DNA of 64,000 nt from Nonomuraea aurantiaca (lineage in GTDB: Bacteria > Actinomycetota > Actinomycetes > Streptosporangiales > Streptosporangiaceae): the NCBI RefSeq assembly GCF_020215705.1, contig NZ_JAIWNB010000002.1, positions 788,343 to 852,342 of the forward strand, written 5' to 3'. Numbering within the stretch: the stretch's first letter is position 1; each line of letters begins with the position of its first letter. Under the pieces are notes generated by a model that saw only the letters and a list, made by a program, of their open reading frames with translations, was not told the DNA's origin and did not search any database. This document shows, piece by piece, positions 52,476 to 61,742 of this stretch. A program made the position numbers and the translations under genes.

Positions 52476-53474
52476 ATGAGTCCCCAGAAAGCCGGAATCG
52501 GCCGCATCACGGCGGCGGTCGTGGCGATGGCCGCCATGCTCCCGTACCTGACACTGAAGATCTTCTGGCTGACCGGCCATCCGGTGGGCGTCTCCGACCC
52601 GGCGTTCATGAACGATCCGGCGATGGTCGGGCTGAACGTCATGACGTTCGGCATGGACGCGGTCGCGCTGCTCCTGGCGCTGGCGTTCACCACGCGGCAG
52701 GGCATGCGGCTGCCCGCCTGGCTGGTGCTGCCGCCCCTCTGGGTCGGCACCGGTCTGCTGTCCGTGGTGATCGTCACGGTGCCGATCGGCGTCCTGGTCT
52801 CCGGCCCGTCGATCTTCGTGACGGGCGGGCCCATCGCGCCCTGGGTCTACATGATGGTCTACGGCGGGTTCATCGGGCAGGGCGTGGGGCTGATCGTGGC
52901 GTTCGCCCTGTACGCCAGGGATCGGTGGCCCGCCGTCTTCTCCACGGCTCTCGGGTACGGCTACGCGAGCCCGACCAGGTCGTTCCAGACCGTCGTCGCC
53001 AGAGGGGCGCTACCGGTGTCGGCGGTGCTCGGCGCGACCCGCCTGTACTGGGCCGCCGGTAACCCCGCGCCGGAGCAGGTGCCGCAGGACGGATTCAAGG
53101 GCCTGCTCACGCTCGGGGCGGGGATCGCGCTGGTCCTTCTCGTCAGAGGCCGGGGCTCCAGGGCGTTCTGGCCGCCGCTGGTGGTGGGCTGGCTCGGCAC
53201 GGGCGTCATGTTCGGCTGGGGGCTCTACGCGATGATCCTCACGGTCACCGGCGGGCCGCTCGGCGCGAGGATGACCGGCGCGGTGGGCCTGGTGGAGCTG
53301 TTCGGCACGCTGACCGGGCTGGTGATGGCGATGTGCGGGGCGTTCCTGCTGGCCGAACGGTCAGGCGCGGGCGCCGGACGGTCAGGCGTGGGCCACGTGC
53401 AGCCGGCGCAGGACGCGCTTGAAGGCGAAGATCGAGAAGGCGATCGCGAGACCGCTGATCAGGGCCACCGCTGA
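52476..53474 (+). CDS. Multi-pass membrane protein of unknown function
   Basis: 332 aa with about eight predicted membrane helices (e.g. ITAAVVAMAAMLPYLTL, LSVVIVTVPIGVLVSG, GLIVAFALYARD, LLTLGAGIALVLLV, LVELFGTLTGLVMAMC). I do not recognise the family. The last 35 residues are polar and overlap the convergent VC0807-like gene by about 93 bp, which suggests stop-codon loss and read-through or a natural tail. The paired inverted-repeat operators upstream probably regulate it. Confidence 0.65.
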   Translation: MSPQKAGIGRITAAVVAMAAMLPYLTLKIFWLTGHPVGVSDPAFMNDPAMVGLNVMTFGMDAVALLLALAFTTRQGMRLPAWLVLPPLWVGTGLLSVVIVTVPIGVLVSGPSIFVTGGPIAPWVYMMVYGGFIGQGVGLIVAFALYARDRWPAVFSTALGYGYASPTRSFQTVVARGALPVSAVLGATRLYWAAGNPAPEQVPQDGFKGLLTLGAGIALVLLVRGRGSRAFWPPLVVGWLGTGVMFGWGLYAMILTVTGGPLGARMTGAVGLVELFGTLTGLVMAMCGAFLLAERSGAGAGRSGVGHVQPAQDALEGEDREGDRETADQGHR

Positions 53475-54011
53475 CGTGCGGAGCAGCATGAACGTGCTGA
53501 GCGACTCGTGCAGCGCGAGCCAGATGCTCACCGTCGAGTTGGCCATCAGCACGAACGCCCACAGCAGCGTGATCCTGGCGAAGAACCTGCGGACCCGCTC
53601 GTGCTTGAGCACCGCCGACGGCAGGTGGATGTAGTCGAGCGTGAGCTTCTGCACGAGCGGCCTGTTGAGCCGCACCGAGGCCAGGAAGGCCATGCTGATG
53701 CAGAGCGTGCCCAGCTCCGGCTGGATGAAGTAGACCACCCAGCTGCCGGTCCAGAAGCCCACGGCGGCGCGCGCGGTGATCGCGATCGCAGCCAGGATCA
53801 TCGTGGCGGGCACCCGGATACCCCTGATCAGCCGCCAGGCGACGCCGAGGTAGACCCAGGACACGGCGGCGGCCAGCGCCCCGTTGAGCCCCAGCACGGC
53901 CAGGGCGGCGTAGAACACGGCGAGCGGTGCGACCACGCCTTCGAGCAGACGGGGCACCGCCTGTCGCACGAGAGCGGTCAGACGCGGCAGGGTTACGGGA
54001 GGGTGATTCAA
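53382..54011 (-). CDS. VC0807/DUF3159-like membrane protein
   Basis: 209 aa, about five to six membrane helices. AVSWVYLGVAWRLIRGIRVP, ITARAAVGFWTGSWVVYF and a segment with LCISMAFLASVRLNRPLVQK resemble the VC0807-type family related to septation protein A. No enzymatic motif. Function unknown. Its 3' end overlaps the convergent gene at 52476-53474. The upstream 260 bp contain no gene. Confidence 0.6.
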   Translation of the reverse strand: MNHPPVTLPRLTALVRQAVPRLLEGVVAPLAVFYAALAVLGLNGALAAAVSWVYLGVAWRLIRGIRVPATMILAAIAITARAAVGFWTGSWVVYFIQPELGTLCISMAFLASVRLNRPLVQKLTLDYIHLPSAVLKHERVRRFFARITLLWAFVLMANSTVSIWLALHESLSTFMLLRTSAVALISGLAIAFSIFAFKRVLRRLHVAHA

Positions 54012-54272
54012 GACTGCTCCGCAAATTGGCCGACGATCAGCGGACTACCCGAGCTTCGGGAGACCAGGCTTCCCGGACGGACCCGTGGAGATTACGAATT
54101 GGTTACTCCGGGTCTGCCGGTGGCTTACCGTACCCGACATATCGGTATGCCACTGCCTCTTTTGCCACGTTCCATGAGTTTGTGGCTGTCCGAGTAGGTG
54201 CGGCCGGGTGGCCGCGCCGCCGCCGATCGTCACTCAACCACAGGCCCCTTGCGGGCCGCCGTAGCGGCGGTT
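54012..54272. other. Intergenic region with a small GC hairpin
   Basis: No coding sequence is recognisable. CCGCCG-TAG-CGGCGG at 54256-54270 followed by TTT can act as a terminator on the + strand, and its complement lies right after the LysE-type gene stop. An AT-richer part around 54090-54180 probably contains the promoter of the VC0807-like gene, but I cannot place it. Confidence 0.4.
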
Positions 54273-54947
54273 TCAGCTCAGTGAAGTGGTCGCCAACTTG
54301 GCGCCGAAACCGAGGAACAGGGCGCCGACGCCCGAGGTCAGGCCCGCGCTGAGCTTTCTGCGGGTGCGGAACTGGGTGGCCAGGAAGGTGCCGCCGAGGA
54401 TGAGCGCGGTGAGGTAGAGCAGGCTGAAGACCTGGATGATCGCGCCCAGGATGAGGAACGACAGCACGGGCGTGCTGTAGCCCGGGTCCACGAACTGGAT
54501 GAAGAACGAGACGAAGAACAGGATCGCCTTGGGGTTGAGCAGGCTGATCGTCAGCGCCTTGCGGAAGGGGCGGAGACGGTTGCCCGGGATTTCCGCGTCA
54601 ACGGCCTTGACCGGGGCGGCGGTCTCGGCGGTGCTGGGCCGGGAGCGCCAGGCACGCCAGGCGCTCCGCAGCATCTGGAAGCCGATCCAGGCCAGGTAGC
54701 CGGCGCCCGCGTACTTGACGATGCCGAACAGCACCGGGCTGGAGCGCAGCAGGGACGCCGCGCCCGCGGCCGCGAGGGCCATCAGGACCGTGTCGCCGAC
54801 GAAGACGCCCGCCGCGGCCCGGTAGCCGTGGCGCACTCCGTGCTGGGCCGCCGCACTCAGGACGTACAGGGAGTTGGGGCCCGGCAGCAGGATGATGAGG
54901 AAGGCACCGAGAACGTAGGTCGAGAGATCCGTGATACCGAAGAACAT
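54273..54947 (-). CDS. LysE/RhtB-family amino-acid exporter
   Basis: 224 aa with six predicted membrane helices. The family signature LIILLPGPNSLYVLSAAAQHG is complete, followed by GYRAAAGVFVGDTVLMALAA. The mid-protein segment is LLNPKAILFFVSFFIQFVDP. AGGAG lies about 9 nt before ATG 54947. Similar to leucine exporter LeuE/YeaS; substrate inferred only at the level of an amino acid or derivative. It lies 47 bp downstream of the serine hydrolase on the same strand. Confidence 0.88.
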   Translation of the reverse strand: MFFGITDLSTYVLGAFLIILLPGPNSLYVLSAAAQHGVRHGYRAAAGVFVGDTVLMALAAAGAASLLRSSPVLFGIVKYAGAGYLAWIGFQMLRSAWRAWRSRPSTAETAAPVKAVDAEIPGNRLRPFRKALTISLLNPKAILFFVSFFIQFVDPGYSTPVLSFLILGAIIQVFSLLYLTALILGGTFLATQFRTRRKLSAGLTSGVGALFLGFGAKLATTSLS

Positions 54948-54994
54948 GCCGCTCGCTCCTGGAATGCGTAATGACAAGCCAGGGTATCGCGCGA

Positions 54995-56200
54995 TTAATC
55001 CCTCGGCGCGTACCAAATCCCTCCATGCGCTTGCTGGTAGCCGAGCGCCCGATAAGTGGCGTCCGCCAGAGCCTGGCCGCGCGGGTTGACGCCGAGTCCG
55101 ATGCCCTGCTTGTTCATCGTGTAGCCGAAGGCCAGCCGGGCCGCCGGGTCGCAGAAGCCGAGCGAGCCGCCCATGCCCGCGTGCCCGAACGCGGTCGCGG
55201 ACAGCAGTACGCCCTCGCTGTCGGCGGGCGGCAGGTACCTGTTGTCGACCGCCTTCATGAAGCCGGTCGAGAACCGGGTCGGCACGGCCAGCACCGCGTC
55301 GGTCCCCGCCGAGGCGGTCAGCCCCATGACGGCCACCTGCTCCTCGCTCACGAGCTCGCCGCCCCCGAGCGACAGCGGCCGGTACATGCCCGCCAGGCCC
55401 CTGGCATTGGTCACCGCGCCGACGGCGCCGTACTCGGCCGCGTGCGCCTCGCGGCTGTCCGACTCGCCGGGCGTCGTCATATAGCCGCCCTCGTTGGCCA
55501 GCAGCAGCCCCGGAATCGAGGCGGGATCGGTGAACGCCTTGACGTAGAACATGGGCGGGTCCGACGGCGGATCGGCGGGGATCGTGGGCGCCACCCGGCC
55601 CTCCTGCTCCTCGGGCAGGCCCAGCCAGAAGTCCAGGCCGAGCGGCTCGGCCACCTCCTCGCGGAAGAACGTGCCGAGCGAGCGCCCGCTCACCCTCCGG
55701 ACGACCTCGCCGACCAGGAACCCGAACGTCAGCGCGTGATAGCCGTGCCCGCTGCCCGGCTCCCAGAACGGCTGCTCGCCGGCCAGCCGGTCGGCCATCA
55801 GCTTCCAGTCGTAGAACGCGCCGGGCGGCAGCGGCTCGCGCAACACCGGAACCCCCGCCTGGTGCGAGAGCAGATGCCTGACCAGCGTCGCCCCCTTGCC
55901 GTGGGCGCCGTACTCGGGCCAGTAGCGGACGACGGGGGCGTCGAGATCCAGCTCGCCGCGCGCGGCCAGCATGTGCGCGCAGAGCGCCGTGGCGCCCTTC
56001 GTACATGACCAGACGTGACCGATGGTGTCGTGCAGCCAGGGGACGCCGGGCGCGGCCTGGCCGCCCCAGAGATCGACGACGACCTCACCGTCGAGCACCA
56101 CGCACACCGAAGCGCCGACCTCGCCGCGAAGTGCGAGGTTGCGATCGAACTCGTCCGCGACCTGGGCGAACCTGGGGTCGCACGTCCCTTGTACGGTCAT
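54995..56200 (-). CDS. Class C beta-lactamase-fold serine hydrolase (EstB-like)
   Basis: 401 aa, no signal peptide, so a cytoplasmic esterase or peptidase rather than a secreted beta-lactamase. The SxxK motif is SCTK (S65, K68), a Tyr equivalent of YxN lies in GSGHGYHALTFGFLVGEVV, and the third motif is HAGMGGSLGFCDP in place of KTG. Ends in WYAPRD. Conserved N-terminal pattern ALRGEVGASVCVVLDGEVVVDLWGG. Possibly cotranscribed with the amino-acid exporter. Confidence 0.85.
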   Translation of the reverse strand: MTVQGTCDPRFAQVADEFDRNLALRGEVGASVCVVLDGEVVVDLWGGQAAPGVPWLHDTIGHVWSCTKGATALCAHMLAARGELDLDAPVVRYWPEYGAHGKGATLVRHLLSHQAGVPVLREPLPPGAFYDWKLMADRLAGEQPFWEPGSGHGYHALTFGFLVGEVVRRVSGRSLGTFFREEVAEPLGLDFWLGLPEEQEGRVAPTIPADPPSDPPMFYVKAFTDPASIPGLLLANEGGYMTTPGESDSREAHAAEYGAVGAVTNARGLAGMYRPLSLGGGELVSEEQVAVMGLTASAGTDAVLAVPTRFSTGFMKAVDNRYLPPADSEGVLLSATAFGHAGMGGSLGFCDPAARLAFGYTMNKQGIGLGVNPRGQALADATYRALGYQQAHGGIWYAPRD

Positions 56201-56369
56201 TGCCCGAATCCATCACGAAAGGCGACCGCTGTAAACCGACTGCCCCGATGGCCGCGGGTCTGAGGTCCTGCCAGGCGAAGAGCTCGTCAGCGGAATCGAG
56301 GGGTCTTCCTGGAAGATGCTTTACCTTTATTCTATGTAGGTTTAGTGTGGAAATATGCGGTCGATCGAC
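56201..56369. other. AT-richer intergenic stretch
   Basis: Around 56300-56360 (CTTTACCTTTATTCTATG and following) the base composition drops below that of the surroundings. It probably holds the serine hydrolase promoter and the left border of the decayed gene fragment. No gene is recognisable. Confidence 0.4.
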
Positions 56370-56587
56370 GAGAGCTGGGCGGTGACAAGGCCGCCATCGC
56401 GTGGTGAACGATCTGCGAGTGTGCTTCCCGATCCTGGCGTTCGTCAGCATCGGGCTGGAGTTCCGCCCCTCCTCGCTCAGGGAGGCGGGCCGGCGTCCGG
56501 TCGGCGTTCTTCGCCGCCGCGACGACGGTGAACCTGCTGCCGGCGCTGGGGCTGGCCGCGCCGTTGTTCGGTGGGTTCGCCGTTTGA
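56370..56587 (+). pseudogene. Frameshifted C-terminal fragment of a YeiH-family putative sulfate exporter
   Basis: Translation gives NDLRVCFPILAFVSIGLEF, then RPSSLREAGRRPV, after which the frame is lost. In another frame it continues AFFAAATTVNLLPALGLAA and PLFGGFAV before TGA at 56585. Removing one C in CCGGTCGGCGTTC restores a single frame. Upstream, GGDKAAIAW in another frame fits the same family, indicating a second lesion near 56397. The sequence matches the C-terminus of the YeiH/UPF0324 family. The N-terminal 270 or so residues are absent, so this is a decaying remnant. Confidence 0.65.
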
Positions 56588-56592
56588 GAGTG

Positions 56593-56634
56593 GGTACGGC
56601 TCGCGTGGCTAGGGGTGGTCGCGCGAGCCGTACC
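56593..56634. repeat. Intergenic palindrome sharing a core with 63900-63949
   Basis: GGTACGGCTCGCG (56593-56605) is perfectly complementary to CGCGAGCCGTACC (56622-56634), with a 16-nt loop. It lies between the YeiH remnant and the regulator gene. The core GTACGGCTCGCG with its complement also forms the large palindrome at the right end of the window. It could be a terminator. Confidence 0.7.
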
Positions 56635-56667
56635 ACTTGAGCGGTCATCCGGCGGAAAAGCGGCAGG

Positions 56668-59600
56668 ATGGGTTTCGTGCGGATATCCATCCTGGGGACA
56701 CTCGAAGTGACCGGCGCCGAGCCGATCGTGGTCGGCGGGTTCCGGTTACGGGCGCTCCTGGCCATCCTCGCCCTCGAAGCCGGGCGGACTGTCACGTCGG
56801 AGCGGCTCATCGACATGCTCTGGCCGCAGGAGCCGCCGGGCAACGCCGCCAACGCGCTGCAGACGCTGGTCAGGCGGCTGCGCGTGACGCTCAGGCCGTA
56901 CGAGGTCGTGGAGAGCCGGGTGGGTGGCTATGTGCTGGCCGTCGACGCCGACCAGGTCGACGCGCTGCGCTTTCGCCGCCTGATCGGCCGCGCGAAGCTC
57001 GATCCGACCGGCCGCACGATGCTGGATCTGAGCGGCCGCACGAAGCTGGATCTGACCGGTCTCGCGAAGCTCGATGAGGCGCTCGCGCTCTGGCGCGGGC
57101 CCGCGCTCGCCGGCCTCGGCGCCGTGCCCCACCTGGCCAACGTGGCCGCCGGGCTGGAGGAGGATCGGCTGGCCGCCGTCGAGACCCGCGCCGAGGCGCG
57201 GCTGGCGGCCGGGCTGCCGGCCGACCTGGCCGCGGAGGTCGCCGCGCACCCCCTCCGCGAGCGGCTGTGCGCGCTGGAGATGCGCGGGCTGGCCGCCGCC
57301 GGGCGGCAGGCCGACGCGCTGGCCCTGTTCGAGCGCACCCGCCGGACGCTCGCCGACGAGCTCGGCGTCGACCCGGGGGCCGAGCTGCGCGCCGCCCACC
57401 TGGCCGTCGTGTCGGGCGAGGTTCCCGTACGGCAGGACCCTCCCCAGGGGTACGACCTGCCCAAGGGCAACGTCCGGGTGCCCCTGACCACGTTCATCGG
57501 CCGCGAGGACGAGCTGGACCTGCTGACCACCGTCCTCGGCCATGCCCGGATGGTCACGATCGTCGGCCCGGGCGGCGCGGGCAAGACCAGGCTGGCCGCC
57601 GAGGCGGCCCTGCGCATGGGTACGCGGTTCGACGGCACGTGGATGGTCGAGCTGGCCTCCGTCACCGATCCCGCGGCCCTGCCCGGCGCGGTGCTCGACG
57701 CCCTCGGCCTGCGCGACGACCGGCCCGGCTACGCGCATCACAAGCCGGATGTCCCCGGCTATCCGCGCCAAGGGCCGGCCCCTACGGGTGCGGACGGGCG
57801 ACGGGGAGGGGGCGGAGCGCTCCAGCAGGTGGCCGAGGCCCTGGGCGAGCGCCGGGTGCTGATCGTGCTGGACAACTGCGAGCACCTCGTTGACGCCGCC
57901 GCGCGCCTGGCCGATGACCTGCTGGCCGGCTGCCCCGGCCTGTACGTGCTGGCCACCAGCCGTGAGCAGCTCGGCGTGCCGGGGGAGCGGCTGGTGCCCA
58001 TCCCGCCGCTGGAGCCGCCCCCGCCCGGCGTGGGCGCGACCCGAGCGGCCGAATACCCGTCGGTACGCCTGCTGCTCGACCGCGCCACCGCGGCCCGGCC
58101 CGCGTTCGCCCTCGACGAGGGGAACGTCGACGCCGTGGTGGCCCTGTGCCGCCGGCTGGACGGCATGCCGCTGGCCATCGAGCTGGCCGCGGCCCGGCTG
58201 CGGACGATGACGCCGCGGCAGCTCGCCGACCGCATCGACGATCGCTTCCGGCTGCTGACGGGCGGCAGCCGTACGGCGTTGCCCCGCCAGCAGACGCTCA
58301 GGGCGGTGGTGGAGTGGAGCTGGGACCTGCTCGACGAGCCCGAACGCGAGCTGGCCCGCGGCTTCGCGGTCTTCGCGGGCGGCGCCACGCTCGAATCCGT
58401 CGAGGCGGTGTGCGGTGGCACCGCCCACCTGCTGGGCGCGCTGGCCGACAAGTCGCTGGTCCAGATGTCGCCGGAGGGCCGCTATTCGATGCTGGAGACG
58501 ATCCGCGCGTACGCCGCCGACCAGCTGGCCGAGACCGGGGAGATGGCGGCGTACCGGCGGCGGCATGCCGTACACCTGCTCGATCTCGCCGAACGGGCGG
58601 TTCCCCAGCTGCGGACCGGCGCGCAGATCGAGTGGATCGAGCGGCTCTCGGCCGAGCGCGACGACTGCTCGGTGGCGCTGCGCTGGGCGCTCGACGAGCG
58701 CGACGTGGAGATCGCGCTGCGGCTCTGCGCGGCACTCAACTGGTATTGGTGGATGTGCGGCTACCGGCACGAGAGCGCGAGCTGGGCCGGTCAGGTGCTC
58801 GACCTGGCGGGCGACACCCCGCCCCCGGGCCTGGTGCGGGCGTACGTGGCCTGTCTGTTCGCGGGTGGGGTGAGCCGGTTCGCCACGATCGTCAGCGATC
58901 GGGCGGCCATGCAGGTCCTGTCTGTGCGGATGGACGAGCTGATCGCGGCGGCGGAGCGGGAAGGGCCCGTCCACCCGCTGCTGCTGATCAGCCGGGCCGT
59001 CATGGCGAGCGCGGCCGGGCAGGACGAGAAGGCCGCCGCGCTGCTCGATCACTTCGCCGAGAGCGATGACCTCTGGCTGGCCAGCTCGGCCAGGATGATC
59101 GGCGGCTCGCACGCGTCAGAAGAGCGGCTCGAGCAGGCGGTGGCCGGGTTCAGGAAGCTGGGCGACCGGTGGGGGCTGAGCGAGGCGCTGCTGAATCTGG
59201 CCGCGCTGCGCGCCGCGCGCGGCGCGCCCACGGATGATCTGATCGCCGAGACCCAGTCGCTCACCAGCGCGTGGGTGAGCTCGGAGGAGACGATCTCGAC
59301 GCTGACCCGGCTGGCGACGCTCCGCGCGCAGAGCGGCGACCTTGACGGCGCCGCCGCCGACCTGGCCAGCGCCCGGCGCGGAGTCACGGCCGACCGGATC
59401 ACCGGCAGCGCCGCCGACGGAACTCGGGCCGCCGACCGGATCGGCGCGGATGCGGAGATCTCGGCGTTCACCCTCATCCAGCTCGGGCTGGGGGAGGCCG
59501 CGCTGGCCTACCGGCTCGGCGATGTCGAGAAGAGCCTGGCCACCTACGGCGACCTGTTCCCGCTGCTGGCCGAGGCGCCGCCGATTCCGCAGCTCGCGGT

Positions 59601-59955
59601 GGCGGTCCACACCGGCTACGGCAGGGCGCTGACGGTGGGTGGCGACCCCGCGGCCGGGCTCGAACAGCACCGCCTCGCGCTCGGTCTGCTGGGTCCCACG
59701 CCGGATCTGCCGTACCTGTCGATCGTGCTGGCCGGGTGCGCGCTGGCCGAGCTGTCGGGCGGTGACCCGGAACGCGCGGCCGTCCTGTTCGGCGCGTCGG
59801 CCGCCGTCGAGCCGCCCGACGCGTCGGCCGACACCGTCGCGGGGACGGCGTCGGCCAGGGCCGCGCTCGGTGACGCGCGCTACGACGACCTGTACGGCAA
59901 GGGCGCCGCCATGGCCAGGCAGGAGGTCTACGAGATGATCGGCAGCATCGCGTAG
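56668..59955 (+). CDS. AfsR/SARP-type regulator with BTAD, ATPase and TPR regions (second copy)
   Basis: 1095 aa. Winged helix about 1-95 (RISILGTLEV), BTAD about 98-250 with HPLRERLCALEMRGLAAAGRQADAL, ATPase about 275-600 with Walker A GPGGAGKT (300-307) and LIVLDNCEHLVDAAARL, then TPR-like repeats. GTG 56677 (encoding VRISILG) is an alternative start that fits the family's usual N-terminus. Residues 107-138 are a four-copy 8-residue repeat (GRAKLDPT-like) inserted in the BTAD. A Gly/Pro-rich insert lies near 350-380. No obvious target operon follows; its 3' end overlaps the convergent hydrolase gene by 28 bp. Confidence 0.88.
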   Translation: MGFVRISILGTLEVTGAEPIVVGGFRLRALLAILALEAGRTVTSERLIDMLWPQEPPGNAANALQTLVRRLRVTLRPYEVVESRVGGYVLAVDADQVDALRFRRLIGRAKLDPTGRTMLDLSGRTKLDLTGLAKLDEALALWRGPALAGLGAVPHLANVAAGLEEDRLAAVETRAEARLAAGLPADLAAEVAAHPLRERLCALEMRGLAAAGRQADALALFERTRRTLADELGVDPGAELRAAHLAVVSGEVPVRQDPPQGYDLPKGNVRVPLTTFIGREDELDLLTTVLGHARMVTIVGPGGAGKTRLAAEAALRMGTRFDGTWMVELASVTDPAALPGAVLDALGLRDDRPGYAHHKPDVPGYPRQGPAPTGADGRRGGGGALQQVAEALGERRVLIVLDNCEHLVDAAARLADDLLAGCPGLYVLATSREQLGVPGERLVPIPPLEPPPPGVGATRAAEYPSVRLLLDRATAARPAFALDEGNVDAVVALCRRLDGMPLAIELAAARLRTMTPRQLADRIDDRFRLLTGGSRTALPRQQTLRAVVEWSWDLLDEPERELARGFAVFAGGATLESVEAVCGGTAHLLGALADKSLVQMSPEGRYSMLETIRAYAADQLAETGEMAAYRRRHAVHLLDLAERAVPQLRTGAQIEWIERLSAERDDCSVALRWALDERDVEIALRLCAALNWYWWMCGYRHESASWAGQVLDLAGDTPPPGLVRAYVACLFAGGVSRFATIVSDRAAMQVLSVRMDELIAAAEREGPVHPLLLISRAVMASAAGQDEKAAALLDHFAESDDLWLASSARMIGGSHASEERLEQAVAGFRKLGDRWGLSEALLNLAALRAARGAPTDDLIAETQSLTSAWVSSEETISTLTRLATLRAQSGDLDGAAADLASARRGVTADRITGSAADGTRAADRIGADAEISAFTLIQLGLGEAALAYRLGDVEKSLATYGDLFPLLAEAPPIPQLAVAVHTGYGRALTVGGDPAAGLEQHRLALGLLGPTPDLPYLSIVLAGCALAELSGGDPERAAVLFGASAAVEPPDASADTVAGTASARAALGDARYDDLYGKGAAMARQEVYEMIGSIA
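56986..57081. repeat. 24-bp coding minisatellite, four copies
   Basis: Four 24-bp units encode GRAKLDPT, GRTMLDLS, GRTKLDLT and GLAKLDEA in a row within the BTAD domain. The period is a multiple of three, so expansion keeps the frame. The related regulator at 44058-46880 lacks it. Confidence 0.8.
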
Positions 59956-61511
59956 GAGGGGTCGTGGACCGTGGTCGTGCCCTTCTGGGGGTTTCTGGCG
60001 AACCGGGGGAAGTTCGATCCCGCCACGTCGATCCTGATCCGGTGCCCGGGGCGGAAGAGGTTCGCGATCGCGCCCAGCTCGACCCTGACCTCGCGCACCA
60101 CGCCGGGCGCCAGGTCCGTCACCCGGGTGATGGCGTCGGTCAGCAGCTCGGCCCGGCCACCGGGGTGCACGTCGACCAGCTTGACGGCGACGTCCGCGCT
60201 GGTCGCGGTGGACGACACGAGCACGACCAGCTCGGCGGCCCCGGTCACCTCCAGCGCGGCCTCGAGTGGCTCGCTCTGGTGACGCAGCACGTCGCCGCGC
60301 TCGTCGAGCGGGCGCTGGTCGAGCGGCCCGAAGGCGTCGAACGTCATCACCGCCCCACCCACCGTGGGGACCGGGTCGTCGGGGTCGCTGACGAACTCGC
60401 CGCCCCCGCCGCCCGCCGGGACGGTGCCGAGCGTGCCGTTCGGGCCCAGGTGGTACGCCAAGCGCCGGGCGGCGGGTGGCGGCCAGTCGGTCGCGGTGCG
60501 CCATTCGTCGGCACCCATCAGGAAGTACGTCACCGCGGCCCGGTCGCCCGGCGACTCCCCGCGCAACCACTGGCCGAACCAGTCCAGGTGCAGGCCGGTC
60601 CAGTCGATCGCGTCCTGGCTCGCCCGTGGCCCGTAATCCCGCCCGCAGACGTCGCCGTCCTGCGTGAAGTGCGCCCACGGGCCCACGACGAGCCGGGATC
60701 CGCCGCGCAGGTGCTGGTAGTGATCGATGGAGGCGTCGCGGAAGAAGTCGTACCAGCCGGTGCCCACCAGCGCCGGCACCTCGATCTCGGCGTAGCGGAC
60801 GGCGCTGTTCCGCCACGTCTGCGACGCCGGGTCGGGATGGTCCATCCAGGCGGCGTAGGAGGGCATGAGGTCGGTCAGGAGCGGCTGGTCGCTGAGCGGC
60901 AGGCGCTCGGCCAGCCGCAGCATGGTCTCCGGGACCCGGTCGGGGAAGCCCAGCGCCGCCAGGTAGGCGTCACGGTCGGCGGTGAGCGCCGTGCCCCGGT
61001 CGATGCGGCGCTCCAGCTCGTTGAGCGCGAGCACGGTCGCGCTGACGGTCAGGACCATGTTGAGGTTGGGCACGCCCGAGTGGTAGACCACCTCGTGCAG
61101 TGACGCGGGCGCCACGTGCGGCGCGATGGCCCGCAAGCCCGCCGGGCGTTCCTGCGCGGCCAGGAGCTGGGTGATGCCCAGGTAGGAGTCGCCGAACATG
61201 CCGACGTTCCCGTCCGACCAGGGCTGGGTGGCCGCCCACCGCACCGCGTCATGACCGTCGGCGGCCTCGCCGGCGATGAAGCTGAACTCGCCGTCCGAGT
61301 CGCCGGTCCCGCGCACGTCCTGGATGGCGACCGCGTAGCCGGCGGCCACCAGCCGGGGCACGTCCAGGTGCATTCCCGGCCCCGGATCCGTCCTGCCGTA
61401 CGGCGTGCGGGACAGCAGCACCGGGAAGGGACCGGGCCCGGCGGGCCGCCAGAGCGTGGCGACGAGGGTGACGCCGTCGCGGGTGGTCATGGTCTCCGTG
61501 GACTTGATCAT
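59928..61511 (-). CDS. CocE/NonD-family X-Pro dipeptidyl-peptidase-like hydrolase
   Basis: About 527 aa. The alpha/beta-hydrolase domain has MTTRDGVTLVATLWRPAG, the PYGRTDPG turn, QDVRGTGDSDGEF, nucleophile elbow GMFGDSYLGITQLL, GTGWYDFFRDASIDHY (Asp region) and GPWAHFT (His). The C-terminal jelly-roll domain ends with GHRIRIDVAGSNFPRFARNP. ATG 61511 follows AGGAAGG. No signal peptide. The family includes cocaine esterase, alpha-amino-acid ester hydrolases and dipeptidyl peptidases; the substrate is open. The 3' end overlaps the regulator by 28 bp. Confidence 0.88.
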   Translation of the reverse strand: MIKSTETMTTRDGVTLVATLWRPAGPGPFPVLLSRTPYGRTDPGPGMHLDVPRLVAAGYAVAIQDVRGTGDSDGEFSFIAGEAADGHDAVRWAATQPWSDGNVGMFGDSYLGITQLLAAQERPAGLRAIAPHVAPASLHEVVYHSGVPNLNMVLTVSATVLALNELERRIDRGTALTADRDAYLAALGFPDRVPETMLRLAERLPLSDQPLLTDLMPSYAAWMDHPDPASQTWRNSAVRYAEIEVPALVGTGWYDFFRDASIDHYQHLRGGSRLVVGPWAHFTQDGDVCGRDYGPRASQDAIDWTGLHLDWFGQWLRGESPGDRAAVTYFLMGADEWRTATDWPPPAARRLAYHLGPNGTLGTVPAGGGGGEFVSDPDDPVPTVGGAVMTFDAFGPLDQRPLDERGDVLRHQSEPLEAALEVTGAAELVVLVSSTATSADVAVKLVDVHPGGRAELLTDAITRVTDLAPGVVREVRVELGAIANLFRPGHRIRIDVAGSNFPRFARNPQKGTTTVHDPSYAMLPIIS

Positions 61512-61742
61512 GGGACCTTCCTGTCGCAGGCCCCCAGCACTGATGCTCATGTCGCTCAGCGTGTCGAAACGCCCTGGTAGAGGGCTGGCAATAACCTGTC
61601 ACCTGTCTGTCAGGCCCTGGAGCCGGCAGGAAACGGGCCTACCGGACGGGCCGGAAAGTTGGGCCTTTCCCCACCACCGCAACGTCCTCACCCTCGGTTC
61701 AGGCGCGTGTCAACGACATCCCACGCGCTCGAGGAGGACTAG

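Noticed and set aside
56746..59112. Leftward open frame of about 788 codons opposite the second AfsR-type regulator
   Set aside because: Pure antisense shadow of a clear multidomain gene; Arg/Gly/Gln-rich with no recognisable fold.
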